A stretch of DNA of 64,000 nt from Apricaphanius iberus. Lineage: Eukaryota > Chordata > Actinopteri > Cyprinodontiformes > Aphaniidae. Below the pieces are notes generated by a model. The model did no database searches. It was given only the letters and a program-made list of their open reading frames with translations, and was not told the origin of the DNA. Position 1 is the first letter of the stretch; the number at the start of each line of letters is the position of its first letter. A program made the position numbers and the translations under genes. Where the stretch lies: contig JAPXFQ010001936.1 of the NCBI GenBank assembly GCA_028564705.1, forward strand, positions 124,001 through 188,000. Direction: 5' to 3'. Positions 42,690-55,194 of this stretch are shown here, piece by piece.

Positions 42690-43255
42690 AACACTATACC
42701 AACCCAGCAGGCCACTCAGGTCCTCCAACTCTAGTTTACTAAACATCGCAAGAACTAGATCCAAACATGGAGAAGCAGCTTTCAGTTTCTATGCCCCAGA
42801 AATCCGGAACAAACTTCCAGACGATTGCAAAGCTGCTGAATTATTAGGCTGTTTTAAGTCAAAGATTAAAACCCTTCTGCTTATGGCTGACTTTGAGTAG
42901 TATTCTTTTCCTAAATTACTGTTTGGTATCATATGCTATGTTTGTTTCTCTACCGCCAAATATTGTAAAGCACCATTAAATGTTTTCTTTTATTGATTCT
43001 CATGTTTTATGCTTAATTGCTGTTTTTGATTTTCATACTTTTATGCTGTTTTTTATCATATTACTAATTGTAGTACGACAATAAAATTGCTAATTGCTGT
43101 TTTATCTTTCAATTATTTGATCTTTTTTTTTGCTGTTTATACTTTCTGTGCTTTTATCTTATGTTTGGTTTCTTTACCACCAAATCATGTAAAGCCCCTA
43201 GAATTACCTTGTGTTAAGAATTTGCTTTGCAAATAAAATTGCCTTGCCTGGAACA
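42690..43255 (+). pseudogene. Second copy of the same LINE 3' end, opposite strand
   Basis: + strand: PSRPLRSSNSSLLNIARTRS, GEAAFSFYAPEIRNKLPDDC, KAAELLGCFKSKIKTLLL (42700-42895), then a 3'UTR ending ATTTGCTTTGCAAATAAAATTGCCTTGCCT at about 43252. With 41460-42680 it forms a tail-out inverted pair. Confidence 0.7.
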
Positions 43256-43479
43256 TGGAGTCACTTTTCCGACATTTTCTCCCAGCTTTGCGACACTCTT
43301 TTTTTCACTACCTACCAGGGCAGCACTGGTCCATAGAGAGTTCTTTTTACCCCGGACTACTTCAACTTTAGTCGGAGCAATGGTATTAACGATGTTGGAA
43401 ACTTTAGAAAGTTATCTACCAGCTTGTTTACTGATTTTTTTGTTAGAGGATGAGGGGGGAGAGGGCTGAGGCAGAGCAG

Positions 43480-43795
43480 TACATTTGTTTTAAGATTTTA
43501 GCTGAACTGACTCCAATGAAACGCTTTTTTACAATGGTCTCATTTTCTTTAATTTAGTTGGGATCATGCTTGCAAAGAAAATGAAAAAATTTTCAGTTGA
43601 TGCAATATCAACTACAGAGATGTTGGAGATTTTAAAACCTGTTCTAATATTTAAGTTTAGAGTGTATCCTTGTTTGTGTGTTGGTTGTTTGACATGTTGG
43701 ATTAGACCAAAGTTAATGAGAGTATCACTTAATGTTTTAGCTCATCTAATTTGGGGATTGTCAGTATGAAGTCTACCTCAATAATCAGTTGGTCA
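43480..43795 (-). pseudogene. LINE endonuclease fragment
   Basis: On the minus strand: NLIQHV(K)QPTHKQGYTLNLNIRTGFKISNISVVDIASTENFF, read in pieces, matches the NLxQHVxxPTHxxGHTLDLxI...VVDxxxSDHF block at the end of a CR1/L2/Rex1-type endonuclease. A poorer copy is at 6060-6310. No other part of the LINE adjoins it in frame. Confidence 0.55.
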
Positions 43796-44039
43796 TATTC
43801 AATACATATTACAGAGAAAAGGTCCTAAAATTATCAGAAGTTTGAGTTAAGTTTTGGAGGTTAGTACAAAATTATGAATAAGACCTTATCTTCCTCTTTA
43901 ATCTCTGTAGCTAGTTATTCCAAAGACTCAAAACATTCCCAGAAATACCTTTTTTAAAGTTAAGTGGGTTTTAGAATATTGTGAATTACCTGCCCCCTCG
44001 TCTCTGCTTCGTGTTCTTGCTTATAAAGTTGTGGTCTGG

Positions 44040-44760
44040 AGGAGTAAATTCTAGCATTGTAGATGTTTCAGTATTTACGTCAAAACAGAGCGTGTATATT
44101 GTTCAGTGATAAAACGATTGGTTAAAAAGACTTTCCTGACGGAGATCTGTTATTTAATGATGCCAGTTTAAGAGATTTGCTGGAAGTTAACTAATTCTTC
44201 TAACAGAAGATAATATTAAGGTTTGATTGAACACGGCAGGTTTTGATTTTATGAGTTCTTTTGTTTATAATCACAGAAACGGTACTTTCCTGGTAACCAG
44301 ATAAGTCCTGGTACGTGAGGGGTCTAGAGTTAGTGTCTGGAAACCTTTCACATCAGTCATTACCAGTGGCAGGAAGGGAGAGCTTCTTCCAACGGACTTC
44401 TGATGTAATGCAAGTCTCTGAGTAAGTGGAGTTACTCTCATAATCTATTAATTAAGTTTTGGAGGGAAGTTTAGGGGAGATCCAAATGAAAATATAGATT
44501 CCGCAGAGTTGCATCTTCTCTTGAACCTGTCTGATTTTTCAGTCTCTGTTAGAAGCAGATGCAGGGAATGTATGTTCTCTGTCAGCGGACTACAGGGAGC
44601 TGTCAGTTTTTGTTTTGAGAAACCCGGCGTCTTATTTGTATAACAAAAGATGTTTGCAGCCATCAGTCTAATTTGAAGATGGCTCTGATTTTCTTTGTAT
44701 AGATGAGTTGCAGAGCCAAATACTTAGTAGGTGAACAATGTTTCCTAGCTTTCTTTTTTT
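44040..44760 (+). repeat. Duplicated segment, copy 1 (partner 51800-52620)
   Basis: Collinear matches to 51820-52620: GTATTTACGTCAAAACAGAGCGTGTATATT; AATGATGCCAGTTTAAGAGA; CTACTTTCCTGGTAACCAGA-like; GAGGGGTCTAGAGTT; AACCTTTCACATCAG; CATAACAAAAGATGTTTGCAGCCAT. It lies downstream of ZNF-B in one copy and inside the ZNF-C intron in the other, about 7.8 kb apart. No coding potential. Confidence 0.65.
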
Positions 44761-44779
44761 CAACCATTTATGGAGCTGA

Positions 44780-46050
44780 CGAAGATTACTAAATCTCTCA
44801 TATTATCCCTCAGGAACCGGCGCACAGATGAAAATACCATACCATACCACTTTCTTTATAAAGCACACTATACACAGCCGCGGCCGACCAAAGTGCTGCA
44901 CAAGGGAACAGTAACAAAAAATGCAACAAACACAGGTTACCCGTTAAAAGTATGGTACAGTAACTGACATCAGAATATTAAAGCAAAAACATTACAAGGT
45001 AAGGTTAAGCCGCATTAAAAGCCAAAGAATAAGACTCCCTTCCTGTCATGTAGCTGATCAAAAGAAGGCTGAGGCCCGTCTAACTGATGGGGGGGCACGA
45101 ACATCTCCCCTCTCACCAGCTGGCACTGTACAGGCTGTACAGTCGTTCATGGCTTTCCTGGGGGCACTACATCATCTTTCTTCCAGTGACTTTGTTAAAT
45201 GGAAGTTTACAACATATACTAATTTATTCTAATCAAACAGTTATCATTTCTGTCAGTTAATGGCTTTTTAATGCACTTGGCAGTAGTCATTTTTTCACAA
45301 TGCAGGATAATTTTGTTTAGCAACATATAATGTGTTCTGTAATCTTATTTAAAATGCTCTTACATGTTACTTATATGTTTGTGAAATAGTTTTTGATTGT
45401 TTGTAATATGTAATGTGCTTTGTCCTACAGTTTCTGGTTGACAAAATTAAAGTTATTTTAACAAAATATAGTATAATCTGTGCTTCCACGTCCAAAGGAT
45501 CATCATCTAAAAGTTCACACCACGCTCTGAACCTCCCTGGAACAAACTTACCCAGAACATCACCTGGTCCGGAGTAAGTTATGTTCAGAAATTAAGTTGC
45601 TATGGTTACTAACATGAAGATACCTCTGTTTTTGGAACCGATGAACTGAATGTACCCTCAAACTTATCTGGTTATGTCACATAACCTGCTTTCTGGAATG
45701 GACCCCTGGACACATACCTCAATGATTCAACGCAATCTGCTGGGATTCCTTGCATAGAAAACTTTTTAACTGATTGGAATGTTTGTATAATTGTATTGTA
45801 ATTTTTTTTTTTTTGTAATGTGCCTTGAGATGACATCTGTTGTGAATTAACATCATATAAACATACTGAATTGAATTGAAAATGGTAATCGCTACACATT
45901 CCATAAACCTCAACGAGACTCCTCCAGCCAAAACAAGGCACCTTACTGGGTGAATGCCACATTTACTACTCAATGAATAATGGTTCCCTTTGAAACTTAA
46001 GAGTTCCATTCTTGTCAAGAAAAAGTGGTCCAAAGCAGGAGACAAAAAGC
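44780..46050. repeat. Dispersed-repeat mosaic
   Basis: 44830-44950 (ACCATACCATACCACTTTCTTTATAAAGCACAC...CCAAAGTGCTGCAC) is a common fish LINE/SINE-tail-like repeat. 45690-45880 (minus) is a partial copy of the 4770-5520 family, ending in TTCAATTCAGTATGTTTATATGATG. The rest holds no gene. Confidence 0.45.
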
Positions 46051-47600
46051 TGGAAATTCCGATGAAATAAAAGATTTGCTTTGCTTAATATAGCTCCTGG
46101 TGACAGTAGAGGTCATTGGGAGAAAAACTGTGCAGCCCACAGGTATCAGCTTAGATCGTCAGGAGAAATCCAGCTACAAGAGGACAGTTAGAACCACAGC
46201 AGCTAAAGTTCTGATGATCCATGTTGGTTCACTCAATGGAATGGAAAATTTCTGCAGTAGGAATACCAATGTTATTAGTTATTACCATAATACGGTTAAA
46301 GTACTAAAGTTTTCATTCTATTTTGAATCAACACCCAAAAACAGAGAAGCTTGTCTCTACATGGGATCTATGGATACCTGCAATTATAAAAATGGATTTT
46401 TCTCTTTTATTAAAAAGACTGGAGGCCCTCAAAATATCCATTATCAGCTGATCATTACCCCTGGGAGCTGATGAGTGGTACAGTCGGTTAAGAATGCTTC
46501 ACAGATTCATAAATAACTATTCCGCTGACTGTTCAAATAGATGTAGATATATCAACAATTTGAAGATATTTAGTGGTGCAAAGCAACTCACAAGTAATGA
46601 ACATTAAGCAAAGCTGGGCTGAGATTAATGACCTCAAACATGTTATTTGTGAACAGCACATCACATCACAGCCATCTACATTCACCTGGCTCTACACCAA
46701 ATTACTCCCTGTTTTTGGTTTGACAAACTCTAGGTCCAAACCTGAACTCAAGGTTGGCCAACTCTAAGTTGACAAACAGTTTCAGAACAGGTGTTAAGAA
46801 TTAGTTCAATCAACTCTGAGTCAAAGTTAACCTGAGTTACGGTTGTGCATGAGGTTATAAAAGATCTCATCAATGGGATATGGATAACATGATTCACCAT
46901 GGCAATAAGTGAAATAAAGGGTAGCTTCTCCTACTTCTCCTCAGTGGAGATGGATATACTAATGACTTCATATGCATAAAATTTGCATATTTAAAAAAAT
47001 ATATTTTGTCTATATGCAATTGACAATCCTGCTCCATTTTGTTAACTGCTGTTTAAGCTTGCAAACGGCTTGGTGACAGGCAAACTTGTACTTAGTTTGA
47101 ACCAGTCTGGTATGACAGCAAAGACTCATGGGAAAATGTATAAATTGGTTAAATATAACTGTTTGTCGTCTTAAAAAGTGTGCAAATGTAAATATTTACA
47201 CAAATGTGCTATACATGCCCCTTGTATTTGCTTATATTTCTATTTTAAATCTAGTTTTTGATATTTCAAATATAATTTGAGCACCATGTGTGAGGACTAT
47301 ATGAACCCAATAGCCTATATGTATATATAGGGCCTGTTTTAGAGGTGGTATCAGTACTAGCAATATAACTATCTTGCGTAGTCACACATAAAATATTAAA
47401 CATATTTTTGCATAGGACATTCTCTGGTGGGTTAAAATAAAAGGTTTTGGGGCCAACCTTATTTAATCCTGCCCAATCAAAGAAAATGTTAACTCTTTAG
47501 CCATACTATCGTTGCCATCATTCAATGTCTATTTGAAAGCCACACCTAAATGCCTGCTATAACCGCATGTCTCAAAATTTGAGTTTTCAGGATATGATCA
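46050..47600. other. Intergenic, no gene supported
   Basis: A 123-codon + strand ORF at 46100-46471 and a 64-codon ORF at 46573-46767 have no recognisable motif and are not supported by any repeat copy. AT-rich elsewhere. Confidence 0.3.
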
Positions 47601-47607
47601 AATTTGA

Positions 47608-48300
47608 CCTCTATAGCTGCGTTTCCATTACAAATTTGCGCAAAACCTTGTCAATATCGTCTACGTGTTGAAAAAACAATTTCACGATTGCGGTGTTTAC
47701 ATGAAATAACAAACTCAGTTTAAATCTCAAGTTTTCACGCAAGTAAGAAAAGTGGCGACAGATGTGAGAATTTACAGTAGATATATTCATATTGCAGGCA
47801 CTAGCGTTCATTATCAGCCATGAGGAGGAGACGTAGACGGCTTGTAGAGGCATTGGAGCAACAAGCCCCCTTTTACATTGGAGCGGTCGTGGTAAATGCT
47901 CGCGTTCCTTTGCTGATTTGAATCTAATATATTAGTTATGCCTTTATCACGAACCCACACAGTCTCTTCGTGAACCCTGTTGGGATTAATTTTCCATAAA
48001 TCATATGACGTCTCCAGCATCCTTTTGCATGCCCTAAACTCTTCCTCATTGGTCTGTGACCAGTGACGACAACAGAGCGGCCCTCAGTGTATTTTCATTG
48101 GTCTTCGGCCGGTAATCACAGGCAGAGCTCTTAAAATGACTGTGCTGAAAGGAGCTATTGTCTTTCCATGCCTGTTGGGCGACGGGGAAACTCAAATCTT
48201 TCCCAGCAAAATCTCCCCTTTGGTTCCACTGAAGTCGCTGCCTACATCTCTGAGCGCATTCTTTTAAAGTCAGCTTTCTGCTGCTGTTCCTCAACATATA
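47608..48300. other. Probable decayed DNA element
   Basis: It begins AGCTGCGTTTCCATTACAAATTTGCG, the usual left end of a fish MITE family. It contains a short + strand ORF with a basic start (MRRRRRRLVEALEQQAP, 47819) and minus-strand ORFs (48046-48297, 47814-48020) of unknown nature. No matching right end or target duplication was located. Confidence 0.3.
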
Positions 48301-48599
48301 TCAACATCACCTTCACATGTTCATAAATTGTGACCCACCATCATATTTCTGTCTTTATCTTCTTGTGTATCTTAAATGCATCAAATATATTTTAAACTTT
48401 GATAAATATATTAAATTATGCAGTGTGCAATATGGAATGAAATTACTTAATTTTATTGTATATACCAAATCATTCAATCAGTATGTGAGATCATTTTCCC
48501 AGTTAGGTTGCCTGCAACGATGTTTAAGATCCAGCAGGTGTCATTAGACCAACACAGTGTCAATATAGTTGGATTAATGTGAATAACTCTTCAGTAGGC

Positions 48600-48799
48600 T
48601 TTATCCACCCATCACTTAGGGTTACTGTCAGTCTTTGCTCACACAGCTGATGTTCAACTTCTTACTCAATATGGCTTCTACAGTCCCTGTTAATGAGCCA
48701 TGATTTGATTCAGGTGTTGAACCAGGGAGAGACGTAAAATATGCAGGATATCACCTCCTAAGGATTTACTTTGGACTTTGGAGGAAAATGCGGGTTTAT
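48600..48799 (+). promoter_or_regulatory. ZNF-C promoter block, upstream MITE-like part
   Basis: GTCAGTCTTTGCTCACACAGCTGATG...GTTAATGAGCCATGATTTGATTCAGGTGTTGAACCAGGGAGAGACG...ATCACCTCCTAAGGATTTACTTTGGAC matches 15500-15660 and, in pieces, 22139-22210 and 24498-24540. It ends GCGGGTTTAT at 48799, where a fold-back element is inserted. Confidence 0.65.
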
Positions 48800-49474
48800 T
48801 ACGACGGAGTATTAGGGCCATTGTAAATAAAACAAAAATATTTTGGAGTAAAAACCCAAAATTTCTGAGATTGCTTGCTGATATTTTCAAGAGAAAAAAA
48901 AAAAACACGGAAATTCTCTGTCACAAAAATTGTAAAATTACAAGTTAAAATATATTTTATAAGGAAAAACCATAGGAAAAACACATAACTTTATGGTGTA
49001 GTAAAGAAAATTTGCGAGAAAATACTAATACATTTATATGATTAATTGCATACGTTTTCGATTTCTAAACTAAGATATTTCTGACATTGTAAAGACAGAG
49101 AATGTTAAAATAAGAAATATATCTTTAATAATAGGTCATTTATTATTTTTTTCTAGCAAATTTTCTACTTTTCTACATAATAGAGTTACGTGTTTTTATT
49201 CTGGAAAATTTCTGAAATGAATCTCAAAATTTCTGTTTTAAACTCGTAATTTTACGATTGTTGTGACAGAATTTCCGAGTATTTTTTTATGGAACATTTT
49301 TGCAATTAATCTCAGAAATTCTGAGTTTTTCCTTGTAATTTTTCTTCTTTTTCACCTCAGAGAATTTCTCAGGTTTTTTTCTGGAAAATATGACTTTTAT
49401 CTCAGACTATCTGAGTTTTTTGGATGGAAATTTTCTTTTTGTTTTGTTTACAATGGCCCTAATACTCCGTCGTA
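48800..49474. mobile_element. Fold-back MITE splitting the ZNF-C promoter block, 675 bp
   Basis: TACGACGGAGTATTAGGGCCATTGTAAA at the left and its exact reverse at the right form nearly 30-bp perfect ends. Complementarity continues inwards (GAAATTCTCTGTCACAAAAATTGTAAAATTAC against the right arm), so the whole element is a long imperfect palindrome. Flanks share GTTTAT (48794-48799 and 49476-49481). The uninterrupted copy at 15666 reads ACGCGTTTATAG across the site. No ORF. Superfamily not assigned. Confidence 0.85.
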
Positions 49475-49707
49475 CGTTTATAGTTGGAGGCGGAAATAAA
49501 GGGAACACCACTGTTTCCGCCGTTAGTGTCCGTGTGCGACACCCGGCGGAAGTAAACACCAAGACGCTAGCAGCGTTAGCTTCCAGCTTTCTTTCTGTTT
49601 GTCGCTGATTAGAAGACGGGTTTTTTATGAGCAGAATATTTCAGAGTCTGCAATAACAACATCTTCGGTTCATCATTGAAAAGAAGCCATCCGTTCAGAA
49701 CCTCCAG
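49475..49707 (+). promoter_or_regulatory. ZNF-C first exon (non-coding) with splice donor
   Basis: GGAGGCGGAAATAAAGGGAACACCACTG, GTGTCCGTGTGCGACACCCGGCGGAAGTAAACACC (ETS-like CGGAAGT), ACGCTAGCAGCGTTAGCTTCCAGC and ATCTTCGGTTCATCATTG precede the donor CCTCCAG|GTATGT at 49707/49708. It is the best preserved copy of the block after the insertion. The partner acceptor is at 61637. Confidence 0.65.
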
Positions 49708-49709
49708 GT

Positions 49710-51800
49710 ATGTTAACTGTATGGTGCTGGATGGAACTAGTTCATACCGCGGAGGAACAAAACACAGCTCGTTTATTTGCTTCATTTATCGCCGATTGTG
49801 TTTTATGTTTTATGTTTGAAACTGTAGAACAACAATGATGACAAACATTTCTCTACTCTGAATGTTTTCACACACACAAAAAGAAAAAAAATGAAACATG
49901 ATGGCATTGGTGGAACATTTGATATGTGAAACTTGAATTTAGAAGAAAATATTTTATTTATGCCACACTAGAACAGGTCCAGCTCAGCTAATACAACAGC
50001 TACACTCGTAAAACCTGGACTATATTAAACTTAATGGAGATTATTTAAAACTCAGGTTGTGATTTGTGAAACCTCAATATTTGGCCATTTTAATGTTTGT
50101 TCTGTTACATCTGGATAGCATTAGATTAGCTTTAGCTCCAAAACTAGAATATGTAAACTTACTTCCTTCAGTGCTCTATTTGTTTTTTTGTATAATTGTA
50201 TTGACATTACTTTTGTTGTAAAGTGCCTTGAGATGACATTTGTTGTGAATTGGCGCTATATAAATAAAAGTGAATTGAATTGAATTATTTGTAAAGAAAA
50301 TAAATAAATGCACATAAAATATAAATTCCAGAAAGGTTAAAGGTCTATTTTTGTGGGTTTTTGACCATCACTTATGTATGTAGGAAATTAAGAATTACCA
50401 AATTCCATTAGAGAAGAAATGTGGAATTCCAGACCTATAAAAAACCTTCATTTAGTTTTTTATAGAATATTAAATATTTTATTGAAAAAACAAGCTGGAT
50501 AAATGATTAATTTTTGTATTTCATACAACCGATTGCAGTCTATGAATATGGTACTACAGACCAAAACAATACATTTATCTTTTTAAGCATATTTGACAAC
50601 ATAAAACAGTCTAGAATATTGAAACGTCATAGTTTTATGAACTACTTCGAAGGGCAGCATATTTTGTCATCTTTCCTTGTAGCCTTGTCTTATGTTTTGT
50701 TTCTTATTATTGTTCTTTCATCAGTGTAGAACAGTGGCATCTCTGTCATGATAAATTAGGTGGGGCACAGTAACACCTGATTGCAGTAACTAATTCTTCT
50801 CTGATGTATACAGTGACTAGATCAATAATACTGATTTCGATTTTAATGTGATTAATTTAATATTGATTCAATATTAAATGAACCGCATAAAACACTACAC
50901 TATAAATGCCACTTTTGTAAATGTAACTGAAGAATGATACCTTATTTTATAGCCTACATAAAATGACAAAGGGTAACTCATTGTTCTTGGACATAAAAAT
51001 GCAGATTGTTAATCTGGAATGTTCAATAACTGTATAATTTTACAAATAATTCCCTTTAAATCTATAATATTTTCAAAGTCCTTGAGCGTTGTTAAAATCC
51101 GCTGGCGATGTACCAAATGTTTAATCTCTTATTTTCTTTCAAGATGCAACGCGCTACATTTAGACTTCATCAAAGATTCTACTTATTTTTATTTATTTGT
51201 GGCCAGAAAAGATATTAGAAGGCTATACACTTCTATGAAACAGAACAGAAACGTGACGTGTGCTATTCTATTATTTTAATATGAGTTATGCTGCACAATC
51301 ACCTTTTTTCATTTGGCAAAACTGGGTAAATAGACCTGGCTGCGAAAAGCAGGTCATTCTTAAACGGGGCTCATCACTTCCTGCTGATAGTGGAATCGCT
51401 TCTCCTAATAAATTTACGACAGATTGCATGCAAGATGACACATTGCTGCTTTCTCCGTTGAGGAAGGGGAACCTCAGCTTGGGGCCAAAATATCTGAGAC
51501 CGTGTTTCCTGATTTCAGCTCTCCATCGTTTAAACAGATGTTAAAGGGGAATTCAGTTTAGTTTTTCCACCTGGACCTTATTCTAGTAAATTTTATGTTT
51601 TTTTCACTCAACCTGAGAAGTTTGGAGCCGGTTTGAGCCAAGTATTTATACATCCAGTCTTGATCAGCGTAGATTCGTTTAACGGGAGCGCTCAGGGCAG
51701 TCCAAATGCCGCTTATATATAAATAAGGTCTAATCTGCCCCAAACGCCTTAATTTTACCATGTTTATATTCTCTTTGGATTTACGAACACCTCGGAAGTG
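49710..51800 (+). other. ZNF-C intron 1, 5' part
   Basis: Homologous to ZNF-A intron segments (49715-49900; 50285-50540 with 1385-1540 and 3165-3200). A tail of the 4770-5520 repeat family (AAAGTGCCTTGAGATGACATTTGTTGTGAATTGGCG...) lies at 50195-50285. 50750-51800 holds no supported gene; ORFs of 60-95 codons there lack motifs. Confidence 0.45.
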
Positions 51801-52620
51801 ATTCTGTATTTACTTTTCAAGCCTTTCAGTATTTATATCAAAACAGAGTGTGTATATTCAGTAATACAATAATTGATTAAAAAGACTTTCCTGACAAAGA
51901 TCTGATCTTTAATGATGCCAGTTTAAGAGAATTGTTGGTTATTGGCAGATTCTTCTGACAGGCGATCATTTTGAGGTTTGGTTGAATGCAGCAGTATTTA
52001 ATTTAATGAGTTCTTCTGCTTAAAATCACAGGAATGCTACTTTCCTGGTAACCAGACAAGAACTGGTGGGTGAGGGGTCTGGAGTTTGTCTAGAAACCTT
52101 TCACATCAGACATACGTCATTACGAGTGGTTGGAAGGGAGAGCTACATCTATCGGAATTTGGTGTAATGAAAATCTTGGAGTTGGTGAGAAGGTGACTTC
52201 CTTTCATTACGTTTCTTAGAAAAGAAATTGTTGAAAGTGTAGATGATCCTGTACTGTAGAATCTAATCTTTGCTTGAAGCTGTCTGAGTGTTCAGTCTCA
52301 GTCTTTGTAGGAGATGAGAGAAGTGTTTCTCTCTCTTTTTTTTTTTTTTTTTTTATCAGTGGGCAGGAGGATGAGCCCCTGGAGGGAGGCGCCGTCCTTC
52401 TTGGAATCAAAGTCGTGTTTTGAGAAACCCAGTGACTTATCGTTTACATAACAAAAGATGTTTGCAGCCATAAGTCTAATTCCAACCCGGTTGAGATAGA
52501 GCTGATTTTCTTTGAATAGATGTATTGCAGAGCCAAATGCTTTGAAGTTGTTAATTTAGATGAACTATTTTTCCAAGCATTTTGATTTCCGTTTATGTAG
52601 CTGTTCATCTTTTCTACCAG
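51800..52620 (+). repeat. Duplicated segment, copy 2 (partner 44040-44760)
   Basis: Same block order as the partner, including AATGATGCCAGTTTAAGAGA, GCTACTTTCCTGGTAACCAGA, GGGGTCTGGAGTTTG and CATAACAAAAGATGTTTGCAGCCAT, with a poly-T run at about 52335-52354. Non-coding. Confidence 0.65.
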
Positions 52621-52906
52621 GAACCGGGCCACTAAGGAAAATGTTTTGTTTTATTAAACCTATTAAGAACCTTAAGCAGTTGGGAGACATCAGCAGTGTT
52701 TCTCAACCAGGTGTCGTCTGTGGTGGAATTGCAATAAAATAATTAAAATAAATATCTTTTTTTTTTTAAGATACTCTATCATTTATAAAAAAAAATAGAT
52801 TATTATTTTACTCAAATGTGACCGAGACCTTTATCTACCTTACCTACAGAAGGTAGCATGACCTTTTTCTCTTTCACAAGTGCAATTGATTGTACAGATG
52901 CTGGTC

Positions 52907-53610
52907 ATAAAATTAGAATATAATGAAAAAGATTATATATTTAAATAATTTTGTTTAAAAAAGCGAATCTTTTCATATTAAATCAATTAAGTACAAACGG
53001 AACGATATATTTTTGTAGTTCAAAAATTATTTCAAGATTAATTCTATTTAGTGAATAGTAATTAATAGTAAAGGTAGCTGGGAAATCTTCCACAGTGCTG
53101 GAGAACCATGGACCCTTTACTTACACTGATGTAAGTGAAGGACTCTTCTCTGTTTTGTTTTTTGGCTAGCTAAGCGCGGATCTAACACAGGCAGAGGAGC
53201 CGCATGCAGGCAGGCAGAGAGAGATGCAATGTTAGAGGGAGAGACCGTTGGCCCTATACCCTCAAAATAAAGACGTTAAAACTCCAACGGAGACTGATTC
53301 ATCCTTATCTTTATCTCCATCTCTATGGAATTCTCCCATATCAATTTCAAATGTTTTTTATTATCTTTAAATGTTCATGATTATAAGTAACTATTGATGA
53401 AAGTCCCAAATTCAGCATCTCAGAAAATTATAATATTGCGAAAATTTTCAGTATTGAAGACACCTGGTGCAAAACTCCAATCAGCTCATATTTAATCAGC
53501 TCTGAGTCACGTAAACACCAAACAGGAAAATGGACTTCAGCTGGAGAGACGTATCATTACATCTGTTGCCACTGTTCAATCCAGGTCACACAAACTCATG
53601 AGTCGGAGAC
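52907..53610 (+). mobile_element. Internally deleted Tc1-like element
   Basis: CTGGTCATAAAATTAGAATATAATGAAAAAG at the left and TGAAAGTCCCAAATTCAGCATCTCAGAAAATTATAATATTG...GAAGACACCTGGTGC near 53400-53470 are known parts of a long fish Tc1/mariner-type element. The coding part is missing and 53090-53330 is unrelated filler with a short palindrome (TTACTTACACTGATGTAAGT). Inactive. Confidence 0.5.
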
Positions 53611-55190
53611 GAGAGTAGGTGTCTCACTAACACTAATACAATTAGAAGTGATAATTATGTATTGTTACATATATTTATGAAAGTTACTGTATATTTATGC
53701 AGTAGTTTTCAGAAATATCTATCTAAAAAAACAGATATTTTATATTGTATTTTTCAGAAATGTGTAAAGTGTTACATATTTCTGGAAAATACTATAAAAG
53801 TGTTTTGTTACTGTTATTGAAATTTACTCCATATATTGTTTCATATGTTCAGAGTCTGCTCAATATAGATCTTGGTCTATTGCATTTTTCTGCAACTTGC
53901 CAAAATATGCCAAGGAGCTACTGTTGATTTAAGTTTTTTATTCTGAAAATGACAACAGAGAGCTCGTATTTTCCTCAGAGTAAATAAATGCCACAACTCA
54001 ATTTTAAAGGCCGTTTCTACTGTTTCTATCCCCTAAAAACAGAGTATATAGAACTATCCATTAGAAATGAATCTATCAATCAATAAGATTTTATGAGGTA
54101 GCTTAATACAACTGTCACTACCTACTCCAAACGAATCATCAACACTGACCCAGGCAGCTCTGTCAGCCATCACTCTCTCCTCTCAAACCACAACAAGAAA
54201 CAAATGACTTGAGCTGCGACAGAATTTGTTGACGGTCCCTAAGCAAACCAGCGGTGCAAAAACAAACTTCACCACAGTCAAATATCACAGCAAGGAGGAA
54301 GTTGTCCCTGAAAAATGTTTCAGTAGCTCTGGTAAATGTTGGGTCCCATTTAGTTCCTTCACGCACTAAAAAACTAAAAGTAGCAATGATATACCAAATA
54401 AAATACTACGGTCAGTTGTCTTCAGCAGGACTTCCCTTCCACGGCTCGCTGTTATGGAGAGACATTTACCAGAGTTACGCTATTAACAACACATGTGGCT
54501 TTTAAAATTTCCCCCTGGTTCTCCATCCTGTCCCCAAAAGCGAAAAACGTTTTAAAAACTCAATTGTGGGTGGACAGAACTGCTGGCTTCAGCTCTCAGT
54601 GATTGGACAGGGCTTCGGTGTTGTGGGCTCAATCTACACTCTGGTATAGGTGAGTAGATGGATAGCTTTAGCAGGACTGAATTGGATTCAACTTTATTGA
54701 CAAACTAATTTTCTAATATAGTAAATCTGCTAAGCATTTGACTTTCAACCCTTTCTAATTGGGCAATGTCTTTCAAGAAAACAGCCAATGGGCTGCCACA
54801 GTCAATAAATCAGTTTATAATTTGCTTCTAAGGCCCAAAAGATTTACCTCAGCCCACTCGGCATTACCCAGTATTCCAGAAGATATGGGGTCAGGAGTCT
54901 GAATGCGGAAAGTATTCATACCCCTGGTCCCCTATTCTCCACTTTACGATGCATTTCTTGTATAATAAGTTCTTTATATACTAGGTTTGTATAGAGCAGG
55001 GCGGTATACCGAAAATATGCACATACCGAAATTTATTACTGTTACCAACATCATTTTGCTTGTGCCGGTAAATTCGGTATGTAATAAAAAAAAGAAAGAA
55101 ATAAAAGAGGTAAAGATGTTTTAGTCTAGCGGTGCTCCTGCCCATTTAAGAAATTAGCACTGCCTTGAGTCACGTGACTCCGCACAGTCA
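53610..55190. other. ZNF-C intron, no gene seen
   Basis: AT-rich with scattered short ORFs (53745-53927; 54254-54505) without motifs. GCAGGGCGGTATACCG at 54997 resembles the end of a fish DNA element, but no partner was found. Confidence 0.3.
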
Positions 55191-55194
55191 TGTG

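Noticed and set aside
46100..46471. 123-codon ORF as a gene
   Set aside because: No motif, no second copy, no splice or promoter support.
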